Shown here: positions 27,128 to 36,856 of the stretch, in pieces
Layout: each line of letters opens with the position of its first letter
Position numbering within the stretch: position 1 is the stretch's first letter
Source of the DNA: Tenacibaculum singaporense
GTDB lineage: Bacteria; Bacteroidota; Bacteroidia; Flavobacteriales; Flavobacteriaceae
Assembly: GCF_003867015.1 (NCBI RefSeq)
Contig: NZ_CP032548.1
Coordinates: forward strand, 2,237,001 to 2,301,000
Direction: 5' to 3'
DNA length: 64,000 nucleotides
Program-made: the position numbers and the translations under genes
Notes under the pieces: generated by a model
The model's input: the letters and a program-made list of their open reading frames with translations, nothing else
What the model was told of the DNA's origin: nothing
Databases searched by the model: none

Positions 27128-28549
27128 ATGAAACATCTAAAAGTCAGCAATTTATTATTACTCCTAACAGTGTCTTTTTTCCTAATTAATTGTACAAAAA
27201 GTAATAAAGCTGAAATTGAAAAAGAAAGTAATACCTACGTTATAAAAAACGTCAATGTAATACCAATGACAAAGAATAACAATGTCATTGAAAATGCTAC
27301 TGTAGTAATTCATAATAACAAGATAAAATCCATAAATGATTCTATTCCTTCTGAAGCAACAATCATCGATGGTAAAGGTAAATGGCTTATTCCTGGGCTT
27401 ATTGACATGCATGTACATACACTAAGTAATGGTAGTTTCTCTCGAGGATATGCAACTAGAGGCTCTACAGTAAATTTTAACACTCAAAACTTAATGACTC
27501 CATATATTGCCAATGGAGTTACTACAGTATTTGAGTTAAGTGGAAGACTTGGGCACTTTTCACAAAGAGATAAAATAATGGATAAAAGTGTTATTGGTCC
27601 ACGTATAGCAATAGCTGCTGTAATTGATGGTAAAGGCAATGAAATAAAAGCTACAACTCCTTTAGAAGGAAGACAATCTGTTAGAAATGCAAAAGGTTTA
27701 GGATATAGATTTATAAAGGTTTATACTTGGTTAAACGAAGAAACTTTTAAAGCTGTTATTGATGAAGCTGAGAAACAAAATATGAAAGTTGTAGGACACA
27801 TTCCTGCTACTTTTGAAGGAAAACCAGCTGAAGATTTATTTGTACCACATTTCGGACTCATAGCACATGCTGAAGAATTATCGAAACAGACGAATGATTA
27901 TAGTTATGAAAAAGCGCAAGAATTTGCTCGTTTGGCTAAAGAAAATAATACTTGGCTAATTCCGAATTTATCTAATATGGTCTGGATTTCAAAACAGGCT
28001 AAATCATTAGAAAATATTCAAAAATTACCAAGTTTAAAGTATGTACATCCGCTAATGCAGAGTAAATGGTTAAACTCGAATCGTTATCATGGAGCTTCTC
28101 CCGAATTAATAGAATTCTATAATAAACAAAAAGATTTTCATATTCAGATTGTAAAAGCTTTTAAAGAAGCTAATGTACCTATGCTTGCAGGAACAGATGC
28201 TGGTATTTCTGGAATTGTTTGGGGTTTTTCTCTTCATGATGAATTAGAACTATTAGTAGAAACAGGCTTAACACCTGAAGAAGCTTTAACTTACGCAACT
28301 AGGTTACCTGCTAAATGGTTAGAAATCGGCGATAAAATAGGAACGATAGAAGCTGGAAAGTTTGCTGACTTGATTTTACTTGATAAAAATCCTTTAGAAA
28401 AAATTGAAAACACGCGTTCTATTTCAGGAGTTTTTGTCAACGGAAAATGGCTAAATAAAAATAAGATTAACTCTATGCTTCAGAAAGTAGAACAATGGAA
28501 CAATGCCAATAAAGAGAAGTTTCAATGGAAAAATAGAAAGAATTTATAA
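27128..28549 (+). CDS. Lipoprotein amidohydrolase (imidazolonepropionase-like)
   Basis: Metal-dependent amidohydrolase of 473 residues. It has a lipoprotein signal (LLLLTVSFFLINC, then KSNK), the HxH metal motif DMHVHT, FIKVYTW with the probable bridging lysine, VVGHIP and LIAHAEEL with metal histidines, and AGTDAGI with the catalytic Asp. Substrates may be cyclic amides or dipeptides; I cannot specify. I start at ATG 27128 because it directly precedes the signal peptide; an upstream in-frame start at 26981 would fall inside the divergent methyltransferase gene. It is probably anchored in the envelope. Confidence 0.88.
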   Translation: MKHLKVSNLLLLLTVSFFLINCTKSNKAEIEKESNTYVIKNVNVIPMTKNNNVIENATVVIHNNKIKSINDSIPSEATIIDGKGKWLIPGLIDMHVHTLSNGSFSRGYATRGSTVNFNTQNLMTPYIANGVTTVFELSGRLGHFSQRDKIMDKSVIGPRIAIAAVIDGKGNEIKATTPLEGRQSVRNAKGLGYRFIKVYTWLNEETFKAVIDEAEKQNMKVVGHIPATFEGKPAEDLFVPHFGLIAHAEELSKQTNDYSYEKAQEFARLAKENNTWLIPNLSNMVWISKQAKSLENIQKLPSLKYVHPLMQSKWLNSNRYHGASPELIEFYNKQKDFHIQIVKAFKEANVPMLAGTDAGISGIVWGFSLHDELELLVETGLTPEEALTYATRLPAKWLEIGDKIGTIEAGKFADLILLDKNPLEKIENTRSISGVFVNGKWLNKNKINSMLQKVEQWNNANKEKFQWKNRKNL

Positions 28550-28647
28550 ATTGATTTACTAACTGACTAGAATAATTAATCAAAAAATCGAAATGAAATA
28601 AAAAACCAAAACAAGAAAAATTTATTGGAAATTATTCTTATCCTTTT

Positions 28648-30381
28648 TTATTTTTTACAATATTCTCTGCTATAAGATTTCAATAAAATGTATAGTTTTT
28701 CAGGGTTGAATGGTTTACTCATAAAACCATTCATTTTATAGAGTTCTGTTTTCTTTTTTATTTCGGTTTGTGCAGATGCAGTAAGTGCTATAATTGGAAT
28801 ATTCGCTTTCTGCTTATCTGGTAAAGCTCTTATAATCTTAGTTGTTTCATACCCATTAAGTTGTGGCATATGTAAATCCATTAAAATCAAGTCAAAATCA
28901 AAATCTTTATAAATAGCCAATACTTCTTTTCCATTTTCTGCTACTTTATATTTCACATTCCATTTTAAAAAGAATCGCTTTAAAATAAACGTATTTAATT
29001 TACTATCTTCTGCAACTAACACATTTACAGTTATAGGCTCATAGTCTGGCTGCTGTTTAATCATTTCTGGTTCAAAAGCGTTAAAACTATTACTAATTTT
29101 ATATTCTATAACAAATGAAAAAGTAGATCCTTTTTTTAATTGACTTTTAACTTTTAAATCGCTCCCCTGTAAATTCAGTAATTTTTTGCTTATAGATAAT
29201 CCAAGACCAGTACCACCATATTCTACAGATACTTTAGAATTGGCTTGCATAAAACTTTCAAAAATAGATTCTTGCTCTTTTTTAGATATACCAATACCTG
29301 TATCTATTACTTTAAATTTAAGTTTAACTTTATTTTCCTTTATCCCTAAATTTTTAACACTTAAAATTATACTTCCTGCTTCAGTAAACTTCAACGAGTT
29401 GCTTAATAAATTCTTTATTATTTGTGTCAACTTTAGTTTGTCTCCAATAATATTATTTGGGATATCGTTTTTTTGAATTAATTTAAACTCCAATCCCTTC
29501 TCTTTAGATCTTAGTGTAAAATGAGTTTTAATGTTTTCTAAAAAATAATTTAAACTAAAATCGTCCTCTATAATTTTTACTTTTCCGGATTTGATTTTAT
29601 TAAAATCCAATAAATCATTAATCAACCCTAACAAATGTTCTCCTGAATACTTTAATGCTTTGAGGTTTTCTATCTGCTCCGGCAAATGATCTTCCATCAA
29701 TAAGATATTTGTTAAACCAGTAACCGCATTTAAAGGTGTTCTTATTTCATGGGACATTGTTGATAGAAATTCGTCTTTAGACTTACTAGCTTTTTGTAGT
29801 TCAATTTCGGTTACTTTTAAATTAGTTATATCGGTTATACTTCCTATAAAACCTGATGGTTCTCCTTCTTTGTTTACTGTTAGTTTGGATTTCAATTCAA
29901 ACCACATCAATCCGCCATCTTTTTCATGCTTAAAAATTAATTTTATATGTTTTTTCTTTAAAGAGAACATGTTGTTAATTATTCTCTTTACCTCAATACT
30001 ATCCCTTTTAAAAAAATCTTTAAAATTTTTTCCAATAGATTCTTCTATTGGTATTCCTGAATACTCTACCCAAGCACTATTTAAGAATGTGAAATTTCCT
30101 TTCAGGTCAGTTTCAAAAATAACACCTGAAACATTATCTACTATATTTTCTAATTGTGTTTTGGTGTGGTCTCTTTCAAGGGTTAATTTCTTATTTGCAG
30201 CAAACAGTTCTTTTGAGTTTTGTTCAAGAATGTTCTCAATATGCTTTATATCTTTATCAAAGCTTTTATAAGCATCATTAACCATGTTTATAAACTCAAA
30301 ATACCTTGGGTTTTCTAAAAAATCCAACCCAGCTTTTTTAAGCTGCCTATTTAATAACCTATGATACTCATTTTTTACCAT
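28648..30381 (-). CDS. PAS-containing hybrid histidine kinase
   Basis: Soluble signalling kinase of 577 residues without membrane segments. A helical N-terminus (1-75) is followed by a PAS domain (about 75-195), a HisKA domain with phospho-acceptor His211 (STMSHEIRTPLN), HATPase_c with N-box (324-336), G1 DTGIGI and G2 GGTGLGLSI, then a C-terminal receiver with Asp502 (MDLHMPQLNG). It overlaps the FIST gene by 7 bp, which strongly suggests that FIST supplies the sensory input. No output DNA-binding protein is adjacent, so the signal may pass on by phosphorelay. Confidence 0.93.
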   Translation of the reverse strand: MVKNEYHRLLNRQLKKAGLDFLENPRYFEFINMVNDAYKSFDKDIKHIENILEQNSKELFAANKKLTLERDHTKTQLENIVDNVSGVIFETDLKGNFTFLNSAWVEYSGIPIEESIGKNFKDFFKRDSIEVKRIINNMFSLKKKHIKLIFKHEKDGGLMWFELKSKLTVNKEGEPSGFIGSITDITNLKVTEIELQKASKSKDEFLSTMSHEIRTPLNAVTGLTNILLMEDHLPEQIENLKALKYSGEHLLGLINDLLDFNKIKSGKVKIIEDDFSLNYFLENIKTHFTLRSKEKGLEFKLIQKNDIPNNIIGDKLKLTQIIKNLLSNSLKFTEAGSIILSVKNLGIKENKVKLKFKVIDTGIGISKKEQESIFESFMQANSKVSVEYGGTGLGLSISKKLLNLQGSDLKVKSQLKKGSTFSFVIEYKISNSFNAFEPEMIKQQPDYEPITVNVLVAEDSKLNTFILKRFFLKWNVKYKVAENGKEVLAIYKDFDFDLILMDLHMPQLNGYETTKIIRALPDKQKANIPIIALTASAQTEIKKKTELYKMNGFMSKPFNPEKLYILLKSYSREYCKK

Positions 30382-31502
30382 TCTGATAGCGTTGTTATTG
30401 TCATGGTTTGATTATGAAGCTCGCAAGGAGAAAACTCTCCAAATGGAGCTATTTCGCCATATGAATAAAAACCTGTTACACAAGGTTTTTCTCCTAAAAC
30501 GTCACGTACTGCTTCTACTTCCTCTTCAACCAATTGCTTTAATACTAATCTTCTGCCAACACAACTTATTAGTATTGCTAATTCTGAACTATTTTTAAAC
30601 TCTTTATTGGCTAATTTTGCTGAATCTCCAGCTCCATTAATTAATCGGTCTACATTGGCTTTCATCAAACGAACATAAGCCCCTTCAGGAATATTACCTG
30701 CAAAGGTTAAACTTTGCGTTTCTTCATCTACAGCCAAAATTGTTCTTACTATAGGATCTGAATTCTCATTTATTCTCATACTCAAAGGAAACAATAACCC
30801 CGAGCTTGGTAAGCTTTCTGCCTGTTCTCCCAAAAAGGATTTATATAGCTTCAGAGCTGGTAAGCCATCTAATTCAAAAAGTTGATTTTTAAAAGATTTT
30901 GTGACTTGTCTTTCTAAACCAAAACTATCCCAACCACCTTTAGAACTGAAACCTATTTTTAAATCTTCTCCATAGAACCCTATGGCTACAATAATCTTGT
31001 CTACAATCTTATCATCATTAATCACAAACGTTTTTGTAAATTCTGCACCATCTGCAGCCAAGCCTCCAGTAATGCTTACATTTGGTAATTTCAATTTTAA
31101 TCCCGAAACCAGATCTGCTCCATTGACATTTAAACCATCGCTTAAAATAAAAACATGCTTTAAATCCTTATTATAAAGCTTATCAGCCAGTTTTTGCCCT
31201 GCTTTATAACTGTCTTCCATAGCTTTAATTTTGACAGACTCCTTTTTGTAAGTTGTTTTTTCTAATTGAATTGCTGTAATTGATATAGTGTTATCTTTTA
31301 CTGTGATATCTGATATTTCTCCAGCAGTAGAGCACCCCATTATACCTGCATTAGGATAGTTTTCACATAGAAAGTCTACTACTTCCTTTTTGTTATGGTA
31401 TTGAGGAGAAACAAAAAGAAGGAAAATATCTACATCTATATTTATTATAGAAAGTATTTCTTTCCAGTTATTCTCTGCTAAGGAAATTTGCTGAATTTTC
31501 AT
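30375..31502 (-). CDS. FIST sensory domain protein
   Basis: Protein of 375 residues made of FIST_N (about 20-215) and FIST_C (about 220-355) domains, with typical segments NAGIMGCSTAGEI, HVFILSDGLNVNG, ITGGLAADG and GFYSYGEIAPFG near the end. FIST domains are thought to bind small ligands, possibly amino acids. No signal peptide is present, so sensing is intracellular. Its end overlaps the hybrid kinase start by 7 bp, implying translational coupling and a two-protein sensor-kinase module. Confidence 0.92.
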   Translation of the reverse strand: MKIQQISLAENNWKEILSIINIDVDIFLLFVSPQYHNKKEVVDFLCENYPNAGIMGCSTAGEISDITVKDNTISITAIQLEKTTYKKESVKIKAMEDSYKAGQKLADKLYNKDLKHVFILSDGLNVNGADLVSGLKLKLPNVSITGGLAADGAEFTKTFVINDDKIVDKIIVAIGFYGEDLKIGFSSKGGWDSFGLERQVTKSFKNQLFELDGLPALKLYKSFLGEQAESLPSSGLLFPLSMRINENSDPIVRTILAVDEETQSLTFAGNIPEGAYVRLMKANVDRLINGAGDSAKLANKEFKNSSELAILISCVGRRLVLKQLVEEEVEAVRDVLGEKPCVTGFYSYGEIAPFGEFSPCELHNQTMTITTLSEW

Positions 31503-31674
31503 AACTTATTAATTTTTAACAACTTAAAAATAACAATATAAATGTATTTTTAACATATTTTACCAAATTATTTTAAAAATTCAACACCAAAAGCATCATA
31601 AAGTATATCGAAATGCTTGGTTTGCCGAAAGAAAGAATAAAGATATATTTAACTCTTCAGAAAACGAACAAAGT

Positions 31675-31706
31675 AAAATACCTCGGAGCAAGCTCACGAG
31701 GTATTT
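31675..31706. repeat. GC-rich palindrome (REP/IS200-end-like), copy left of his operon
   Basis: Outer arms AAATACCTCG (31676-31685) and CGAGGTATTT (31697-31706) enclose a GAGC-AA-GCTC inner hairpin. The core CCTCGG..GCAAGC..CGAGGTATT matches the palindrome at 39351-39372 beside the transposase remnant. It may also serve as the transcription end of the his operon. Confidence 0.7.
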
Positions 31707-31729
31707 ATAGGTAAAAAGCTATTGGTTTT

Positions 31730-31743
31730 CGAGGCAAGCCTCG
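31730..31743. repeat. Second palindrome, CGAGGC-AA-GCCTCG
   Basis: A perfect 6-bp-arm palindrome with an AA loop, 23 bp from the first. It has the same GCAAGC centre, in the opposite arrangement. A third small hairpin, TTGGC-GGT-GCCAA (31758-31770), follows. Confidence 0.6.
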
Positions 31744-31857
31744 GGATATTAAACCCTTTGGCGGTGCCAATAAAAATAACTACTATGCTACTGTAGGAAA
31801 TAGAGTATCTTATTTGTTGATACAGTCATATCTATGCTATAATAAGATCACTTATTT

Positions 31858-32442
31858 TTAATTACGCTCTTTCAACACACTTTCTATATCTGTTAACGTA
31901 AAACCTTTGGCTTTTAGTAAAATTAAATAATGATATAGTAAATCGGCAGCTTCGTTTTTAAATAACTCGTCATTATTGTCTTTTGCTTCAATAACGACTT
32001 CCACAGCTTCCTCTCCTACTTTTTGAGCTACTTTATTAATACCTCTTTTAAAAAGTTTATTAGTGTAAGAAGTTTCAACATCATTATCTATTCTATCAGC
32101 AATAATGCTTTCTAATGAATATAAAAAACCTTTAGAAGTCTCTTCTGCAAAACAAGAAGTTGTTCCTTTATGACAAGTTGGTCCTTCAGGAGTAGCTTTA
32201 ATCAACAAAGTGTCATTATCACAATCTACCTGAATATCTTTTACCCATAAAAAATTTCCAGATTCTTCACCTTTAGTCCAAAGTCTATTTTTACTTCGGC
32301 TATAAAAAGTAACTTTCCCTTCTTTTTGTGTTTTAGCCAAAGCTTCTTCATTCATATAACCTAGCATTAACACTTGTAAAGTAATATTATTTTGAATTAC
32401 GACTGGAACCAGTCCGTTTCCTTTTGTAAAATCTACATTCAT
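31858..32442 (-). CDS. hisI: Bifunctional phosphoribosyl-AMP cyclohydrolase / PR-ATP pyrophosphohydrolase HisIE
   Basis: Catalyses steps two and three of histidine synthesis. The 194 residues hold HisI (1-105: [49 protein letters not shown] with zinc cysteines) and HisE (110-194: [26 protein letters not shown]). The fusion is usual in Bacteroidota. It is the last gene of the operon and overlaps hisF by four bases. The palindromic region follows its stop. Confidence 0.96.
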   Translation of the reverse strand: MNVDFTKGNGLVPVVIQNNITLQVLMLGYMNEEALAKTQKEGKVTFYSRSKNRLWTKGEESGNFLWVKDIQVDCDNDTLLIKATPEGPTCHKGTTSCFAEETSKGFLYSLESIIADRIDNDVETSYTNKLFKRGINKVAQKVGEEAVEVVIEAKDNNDELFKNEAADLLYHYLILLKAKGFTLTDIESVLKERN

Positions 32443-33191
32443 CGTATGGCTATCTTTTGTTTTTTTAATTCGCTTTTTAATACAGGTATAGGGATTTCAC
32501 CAAAGTGAAAAATACTAGCTGCTAAACCTGCACTAGCTTGGGTTTTGGTAAATACTTCAGTAAAGTGCTTTACTTTTCCAGCACCACCAGAAGCAATCAC
32601 AGGAATATTTACAGCTTTGCTTACTGCGTCGGTTACTTCAATATCAAATCCGTTTTTTGTTCCATCACTATTCATAGAGGTTAATAGAATTTCGCCAGCA
32701 CCTAATTTTTCAATTTCTATAGCCCAACTTACCGTTTCGAGTTCAGTTTCAAAAGTTCCCCCTTTTGTAAACACTTTCCAATCTCCGTTTACATTTTTAG
32801 TATCAATAGCAACGACAACAAATTGACTTCCAAATCGATTTTTTAAATCAGTTATCAATTGTGGATTTTTTACTGCGGAAGAATTAATACTTACTTTATC
32901 GGCTCCAGCTTGAATTAAAGCCACAGCATCTTCAACAGTACTAATGCCTCCTCCAACTGTAAATGGAATGTTGATTTCTTTAGCTATTTTTTCTACCAGC
33001 TTTACAAATGTTTTTCTGTTTTCTAACGTAGCAGTAATGTCTAAAAACACCAATTCGTCTGCTCCTTCTTTTACATATTGCTTGGCTAGCTCAACAGGGT
33101 CTCCTGCATCTTTTATATCTACAAAGTTGACCCCTTTTACCGTTCTTCCATTTTTAATATCCAAACATGGGATAATTCTTTTCTTTAACAT
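32439..33191 (-). CDS. hisF: Imidazole glycerol phosphate synthase, cyclase subunit HisF
   Basis: The (beta/alpha)8-barrel cyclase that uses ammonia from HisH to make imidazole glycerol phosphate and AICAR. The 250 residues are the standard length. Catalytic Asp lies in [12 protein letters not shown] near residue 11, and the second in VVAIDTKN; phosphate loops are FTVGGGIS and PVIASGGAG. It overlaps hisIE by four bases and follows hisA by three bases, so the three are tightly coupled. Confidence 0.97.
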   Translation of the reverse strand: MLKKRIIPCLDIKNGRTVKGVNFVDIKDAGDPVELAKQYVKEGADELVFLDITATLENRKTFVKLVEKIAKEINIPFTVGGGISTVEDAVALIQAGADKVSINSSAVKNPQLITDLKNRFGSQFVVVAIDTKNVNGDWKVFTKGGTFETELETVSWAIEIEKLGAGEILLTSMNSDGTKNGFDIEVTDAVSKAVNIPVIASGGAGKVKHFTEVFTKTQASAGLAASIFHFGEIPIPVLKSELKKQKIAIR

Positions 33192-33194
33192 GTT

Positions 33195-33911
33195 TTAGCT
33201 TATAAATTCTTGTAACTCTTTTAAACTGATGTTTCCTTCATAGATAGCTTTTCCTACAATAGTACCTTCACAGGCTATTTCTTTTAACCTGTGCAAATCA
33301 TTAATATCTGCTACTCCTCCACTTGCTATTAAATTCACCGAGGTTTTACTTAAAATATCTAAGTATAAATCTACAGAAGCTCCTTGCAACATTCCATCTT
33401 TGGCTACGTCAGTGCATATACAGTTTGTTACCGATTTTAGCTCATATTGCTTGATGAAATCTACAACGTTGAGTTCTGTAGTCTCTAACCAACCGTGAGT
33501 AGCTATCTTCCTATCTTTACAATCGGCTCCAAGGATTATTTTATTACGTCCATATTGAGTAACCCACTCCATAAAAATCTCAGGATTCTTGACAGCGATA
33601 CTTCCTCCTGTTATTTGGTTAGCTCCACTTTCAAAAGCAATACGTGCATCGTCTTTTGATTTTAAACCACCTCCAAAATCGATTTTTAAGTTGGTTTTAG
33701 TTGCTATTTGCTCTAATACTTTGTTATTTATAATACGATTCGACTTTGCACCGTCTAAATCAACTAAATGCAAGTACTGTATTCCGTTAGCTTCAAACTC
33801 TTTTGCTACTTCTAACGGATTTTCATTGTATATTTTTTGTGTTGCATAGTCTCCTTTAGTCAACCGAACACATTTACCTTCTATTATATCTATTGCTGGT
33901 ATAATTCTCAT
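33195..33911 (-). CDS. hisA: ProFAR isomerase HisA
   Basis: Amadori isomerase of histidine synthesis and a barrel paralogue of HisF. The 238 residues fit. Motifs are [19 protein letters not shown] at the N-terminus with the catalytic Asp8, [16 protein letters not shown] with the second acidic residue near 130, and LIASGGV. It lies 20 bp after hisH and three bp before hisF. All parts appear intact. Confidence 0.97.
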   Translation of the reverse strand: MRIIPAIDIIEGKCVRLTKGDYATQKIYNENPLEVAKEFEANGIQYLHLVDLDGAKSNRIINNKVLEQIATKTNLKIDFGGGLKSKDDARIAFESGANQITGGSIAVKNPEIFMEWVTQYGRNKIILGADCKDRKIATHGWLETTELNVVDFIKQYELKSVTNCICTDVAKDGMLQGASVDLYLDILSKTSVNLIASGGVADINDLHRLKEIACEGTIVGKAIYEGNISLKELQEFIS

Positions 33912-33931
33912 TTTTTCAATTTTAAATTTAC

Positions 33932-34513
33932 TTATAACTCCAAGAAGTTTTTTAACAATTGTTCTCCTACATCAGCTGATTTCTCTGGATGAAATTGCAT
34001 GGCATAAAAATTATCTTTCTGTATAATTGAACTAAAAGGAACAATATAGTTACAAATAGCCAACGTATGTTCACAAGGTTCTGCATAATATCCGTGAACG
34101 TAATACACATCATCTTCTAGTTTTATGTCTTTCAGTATTTCCGAAGATTTTAGATCTGAAAAATTATTCCATCCCATGTGCGGTACTTTTTCTTTCGGTG
34201 GAAATTGCTTTATTTCTGCATCAAAAACTCCCAAACATTTAGTATTTCCTTCTTCAGAAGATTGACACATTAACTGTAAGCCCAAACAAATTCCTAGAAC
34301 AGGCTGTTTTAAAGAAACAATTAGTTCATCTAATTTTCGTTCTTTTAAATATACCATAGCAGAACTTGCTTCTCCAACTCCTGGAAATATTACTTTATCT
34401 GCTGATTTTATTTCTGTTGGATTATCTGTGATAATACTTTTATACCCCAAGCGAGTTAGCGCATTTTGTACCGAGCGTATATTTCCTGCATTGTATTTTA
34501 TAATGGCTATCAT
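33932..34513 (-). CDS. hisH: Imidazole glycerol phosphate synthase, glutaminase subunit HisH
   Basis: Class I glutamine amidotransferase that feeds ammonia to HisF. The 193 residues match the family. The nucleophile cysteine is in [11 protein letters not shown], and the catalytic His-x-Glu is in MQFHPEKS. The N-terminus [15 protein letters not shown] is typical. About 84 bp of AT-rich palindromic sequence separates it from hisB, the largest gap between its neighbours inside this part of the operon. Confidence 0.97.
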   Translation of the reverse strand: MIAIIKYNAGNIRSVQNALTRLGYKSIITDNPTEIKSADKVIFPGVGEASSAMVYLKERKLDELIVSLKQPVLGICLGLQLMCQSSEEGNTKCLGVFDAEIKQFPPKEKVPHMGWNNFSDLKSSEILKDIKLEDDVYYVHGYYAEPCEHTLAICNYIVPFSSIIQKDNFYAMQFHPEKSADVGEQLLKNFLEL

Positions 34514-34516
34514 ATT

Positions 34517-34597
34517 TTAATTATGAATGATGAATTTTTAATTACGAATTACTTTTTATACTCATTGAATAATTCATAATTTTAAATTCGTAATTAT
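34517..34597. repeat. AT-rich imperfect palindrome inside the his operon (hisB-hisH gap)
   Basis: TAATTACGAATT (34539-34550) is the reverse complement of AATTCGTAATTA (34585-34596), and ATTATGAAT near 34519 pairs with ATTCATAAT near 34572. The whole gap can therefore fold back on itself. This resembles dispersed palindromic repeats common in flavobacterial intergenic DNA. No T-tract follows the full hairpin, so it is not an obvious terminator. Its function is unknown; RNA stability or partial attenuation between hisB and hisH is possible. Confidence 0.65.
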
Positions 34598-35731
34598 TTA
34601 CAGAACTCCTTTTGTTGATGGTAAAATCATCTTGTCTACATCTCTTTTTACCGCTACTTTTATGGCTTTAGCAAAAGCTTTAAAAATGGCTTCTATTTTG
34701 TGATGTTCGTTTGTTCCTTCTGCTTTGATATTCAAATTACACTTAGCTCCATCGGTAAACGATTTAAAAAAGTGAAAAAACATTTCTGTTGGCATTTTTC
34801 CTATCATTTCTCTTTTAAATTCTGCATCCCAAACTAACCAGTTTCTTCCTCCAAAATCAATAGCTACTTGGGCTAAACAATCATCCATAGGTAAACAAAA
34901 TCCGTAACGTTCAATACCTAATTTGTTACCAAGAACTTTGTTAAACACCTCTCCCAAAGCAATCGCTGTATCTTCAATAGTGTGGTGTTCATCTACTTCT
35001 AAATCACCTTTTACTTGTATATTAAGGTCCATTTGACCGTGACGCGCTATTTGATCTAACATATGATCGAAAAAAGCAATACCAGTATCTATCGTACTTT
35101 TCCCAGTTCCATCTAAATTTAAATCGATTTTAATTTGAGTTTCATTCGTGTTACGTTCAATAGTTGCTGAACGTTCTTCTAATTTTAAAAACTCATAAAT
35201 GGCATTCCAATCATTGCTTTCTAAAGCAATATATTGATCTAATTCTGTTCTTTTTATGGTGATTTCATCAGAGCCTAAATAGATTTCATCATTGATATAA
35301 ATAGCTTTACTTCCTAGATTTTTTGCCAATTCAACATCGGTCAATCGATCACCTATCACAAAAGAGTTTTTCAAATCGTACTCTTTAGAGAAGTATTTTG
35401 TTAATAAACCTGTGTTTGGTTTTCTTGTAGGTTGTTTGTCTTTAGCAAATGTTCTGTCAATTATTTCCTCTATGAACTTGATACCTTCTTCTTTTAAAGT
35501 ATTCATCACAAAATTGTGTACTGGCCAAAACGTGTTTTCTGGATATGCATCTGTTCCTAATCCGTCTTGATTAGTAACTAACACTAATTCAAAATCAAGT
35601 TCTTTGGCTATTTTACTCAATCCTTGAAAAACCTTTGGGTAGAATTGTAATTTCTCAAACGAATCTGTTTGTTCATCTGCTGGTTCTTTAATTAAGGTAC
35701 CATCTCTATCTATAAATAATATTTTTTTCAT
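34598..35731 (-). CDS. hisB: Bifunctional histidinol-phosphatase / imidazoleglycerol-phosphate dehydratase HisB
   Basis: Two-domain enzyme of 377 residues. The N-terminal HAD phosphatase (1-165) has [11 protein letters not shown] with nucleophile Asp8 and Asp10, VTNQDG and KPNTGLL. The C-terminal IGP dehydratase (180-377) has [28 protein letters not shown] and [12 protein letters not shown] with the metal histidines. The fused form is shared with enterobacteria and many Bacteroidota. It lies 13 bp after hisC. Confidence 0.97.
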   Translation of the reverse strand: MKKILFIDRDGTLIKEPADEQTDSFEKLQFYPKVFQGLSKIAKELDFELVLVTNQDGLGTDAYPENTFWPVHNFVMNTLKEEGIKFIEEIIDRTFAKDKQPTRKPNTGLLTKYFSKEYDLKNSFVIGDRLTDVELAKNLGSKAIYINDEIYLGSDEITIKRTELDQYIALESNDWNAIYEFLKLEERSATIERNTNETQIKIDLNLDGTGKSTIDTGIAFFDHMLDQIARHGQMDLNIQVKGDLEVDEHHTIEDTAIALGEVFNKVLGNKLGIERYGFCLPMDDCLAQVAIDFGGRNWLVWDAEFKREMIGKMPTEMFFHFFKSFTDGAKCNLNIKAEGTNEHHKIEAIFKAFAKAIKVAVKRDVDKMILPSTKGVL

Positions 35732-35744
35732 CGTTTTTTAAAAT

Positions 35745-36809
35745 TTAAAATGAATTTTCAACTTCATCAGGTGTAACACTCAATTCCTTTAATGCTGTCA
35801 TTAATTTTTTGTTTTCTTTCTCACTTCCTACCGTAATTCGTATGCAATTATTTACCAAACTATTCCTGTTTCTAATTATAATTTTTTGAGCTACTAACGA
35901 GTTATACAATTTATTAGCGTTTGTAACTTCAATTAGTATAAAATTAGCTTCAGAAGGATATATCTTTTTTACTAATTCAATTTCTTGCAGCTGTTTTTCT
36001 AGTTTTTCCTTTTCATTGAGAATGATATTTTTCTCAATTTCAAACTGTGCTAAATTATCTAGCTTATTAAGCACAGCTTCTTGATTTAAAGTACTAATGT
36101 TATAAGGAGGTTTTACCTTATTATAGAGGTCTATAATATCAGAATTTGTATACGCTACTCCTACTCTAACACCTGCTAATCCCCAAGCTTTACTAAAGGT
36201 TTGGCTAATAATTAGATTTTGATAATTTTTTAATTGATTTATAAAAGATTCTTTAGTGCTAAAATCAATATAGGCTTCATCAATAATTACAATTCCTTTA
36301 AACTCCTTAAGAATGTACTGTATAGCTTCACCTTCAAAACAATTACCTGTTGGATTGTTAGGTGAACAGATAAAAATGAGTTTAAGAGCTTCATCTTTCA
36401 AGTATGGATTCAGTTCTTCTACGTTTATTTGAAAATCAGATGTTAAAGGTAATTCTACTAATTTAACATCATTAATAGCAGCAGACACACTGTACATTCC
36501 ATATGAAGGGGAAAAAGTCAATGCTTTATCTTTACCAGGCTCACAAAAAATACGAAATGCTAAATCGATAACTTCATCGCTTCCATTCCCTATAAAGATT
36601 TGATTCTCATTTACACCTTTAATTTCAGACAATCGTTTTTTAATTGCTATTTGTTGTGGGTCTGGATAACGATTTAAAGTTCCAAACGGATTTTCATTAG
36701 CGTCTAAATACACTTCTGCTTCTCCTTTAAATTCATCCCTTGCAGAAGAATACCCCTTTAGCTTCTGAATATTAGGACGTATGATGTTATTCAAATTGAA
36801 CTCTTTCAT
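35745..36809 (-). CDS. hisC: Histidinol-phosphate aminotransferase HisC
   Basis: PLP-dependent class I/II aminotransferase converting imidazole acetol phosphate to histidinol phosphate. The 354 residues match. Motifs are YLDANENPFG near residue 33, IFIGNGSDEVIDL, CSPNNPTGN, VIIDEAYIDF, and the PLP lysine in SQTFSKAWGLAGVRVG. It sits 47 bp after hisD and 13 bp before hisB in the operon. Confidence 0.96.
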   Translation of the reverse strand: MKEFNLNNIIRPNIQKLKGYSSARDEFKGEAEVYLDANENPFGTLNRYPDPQQIAIKKRLSEIKGVNENQIFIGNGSDEVIDLAFRIFCEPGKDKALTFSPSYGMYSVSAAINDVKLVELPLTSDFQINVEELNPYLKDEALKLIFICSPNNPTGNCFEGEAIQYILKEFKGIVIIDEAYIDFSTKESFINQLKNYQNLIISQTFSKAWGLAGVRVGVAYTNSDIIDLYNKVKPPYNISTLNQEAVLNKLDNLAQFEIEKNIILNEKEKLEKQLQEIELVKKIYPSEANFILIEVTNANKLYNSLVAQKIIIRNRNSLVNNCIRITVGSEKENKKLMTALKELSVTPDEVENSF

Positions 36810-36856
36810 TGTTAATTCTTTTTGTTAAGATTTCTCATATTCATTCGAAATGACTC

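Larger units (their letters stand above)
31503..31857. other. Intergenic region holding GC-rich palindromes
   Basis: This 355-base gap lies between the his operon end and the FIST gene start. The part nearest FIST (31503-31600) is AT-rich and must contain its promoter. The middle holds three short palindromes (31675-31706, 31730-31743 and 31758-31770) that look like relics of an IS200-type or REP element. No convincing gene is visible: short open stretches on both strands across the palindromes have no start context. Confidence 0.6.

Noticed and set aside
31675..31857. Possible short coding remnants across the palindromes left of the his operon
   Set aside because: Both strands give open stretches of 30 or so residues, but without a start, a family or codon bias; palindromes alone explain the sequence.
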